This document shows positions 5,519 to 5,797 of a stretch of 5,797 nucleotides of DNA, in pieces; within the stretch, counting starts at the first letter, position 1, and each line of letters begins with the position of its first letter. The stretch comes from Caulobacteraceae bacterium (GTDB lineage: Bacteria > Pseudomonadota > Alphaproteobacteria > Caulobacterales > Caulobacteraceae). The notes under the pieces were generated by a model. It did not search any database, was not told the DNA's origin, and saw only the letters and a list, made by a program, of their open reading frames with translations. The position numbers were made by a program, and so were the translations under genes. The stretch lies in assembly GCA_013815405.1 (NCBI GenBank), contig JACDGF010000159.1, forward strand, positions 1 through 5,797, in the 5' to 3' direction.

Positions 5519-5797
5519 TCAGGATGCGCCCACGGCGAAAGCGACCTTCAGGACGCAGACCACGGTCAGCGCCGCGGCGCCCGCACAGACGAACGTGTTG
5601 GCGATCAGCAAGAGGGTCTTGGTGGCCGGGCGGGCGATGTAGTCCTCGATGATCGTCCGCATTCCGATCCGGGCGTGGTAGAAGCCGGCGAGGGTCAGAA
5701 GAACCAGCACGGCGGCGTCGACCGGAGAGGCGGCCCAGGCCAGCGCGCCCGCGTAACCGCCGCCGGCGAGAGCCAGGCCGACCAGACGCCCCACAGG
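5519..5797 (-). CDS. sdhD: Succinate dehydrogenase membrane anchor subunit (partial, 5' end missing)
   Basis: SdhD is one of two membrane anchors of complex II, contributing to heme b and quinone binding. The visible part, about 92 codons, runs in frame past the window edge. The GTG at 5792-5794 is therefore an internal codon, and the first transmembrane region and the true start are missing. Three hydrophobic segments are visible: [31 protein letters not shown] and [20 protein letters not shown]. The motif [16 protein letters not shown] contains the conserved His and, 11 and 12 residues later, Asp-Tyr. These match the E. coli SdhD heme ligand H71 and the quinone-site D82/Y83 in spacing. The stop codon is 2 nt from the sdhA ATG, in the usual sdhCDAB order, so sdhC and the operon promoter should lie to the right of this window. 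Confidence 0.93.
   Translation of the reverse strand, partial: PVGRLVGLALAGGGYAGALAWAASPVDAAVLVLLTLAGFYHARIGMRTIIEDYIARPATKTLLLIANTFVCAGAAALTVVCVLKVAFAVGAS

Noticed and set aside
3786..5642. A 618-codon open frame on the plus strand opposite sdhA
   Set aside because: It lies antisense to a fully conserved sdhA, is rich in Ala, Gly, Arg, Asp and Val, and shows no recognisable domain. Long antisense frames are expected in high-GC genes with strong third-position GC bias.

Overview
The window is high-GC DNA. The SdhB/SdhA sequences, the putidaredoxin-type ferredoxin and the intergenic palindrome all look like an alphaproteobacterium, most likely Caulobacteraceae (Caulobacter/Phenylobacterium type). 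This placement is from memory of the families, not from a search. The first 30 bases are an uninterrupted G run, which looks like a sequencing or assembly artefact at a contig end.

Layout: on the plus strand, positions 32-430 carry the C-terminal ATP-binding domain of a sensor histidine kinase whose 5' end is missing. It is possibly DivL-like and has altered nucleotide-binding motifs. Positions 431-606 are intergenic and hold palindromes, one of which is a good intrinsic terminator for the minus-strand operon. Everything from 607 to the right edge is one tightly packed minus-strand operon. In transcription order it is sdhD (5' end cut by the window edge), sdhA, a GFA-family zinc protein, sdhB, a small CxxC protein whose reading frame is broken, an FAD/NAD ferredoxin reductase, and a [2Fe-2S] ferredoxin. 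The gaps are 2, 4, 22, 4, -4 and 23 nt, which indicates co-transcription and in places translational coupling.

Function: sdhD, sdhA and sdhB encode succinate dehydrogenase (complex II, TCA cycle and respiratory chain). All flavin, iron-sulfur, active-site and visible heme/quinone residues are intact. The distal reductase and ferredoxin make a complete NAD(P)H -> FAD -> [2Fe-2S] electron-transfer pair of the type that feeds cytochromes P450 or other oxygenases, but no terminal acceptor is encoded here. The two small genes on either side of sdhB are the least expected part. One is a GFA-family protein inserted between sdhA and sdhB. The other is a small uncharacterised 'CxxCPSQWEG' protein that can be read only by joining two frames. 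I see no CRISPR, prophage, transposase or RNA gene, and no clear evidence of an exotic new system. The best leads are the frameshifted small gene and the redox genes embedded in the sdh operon.
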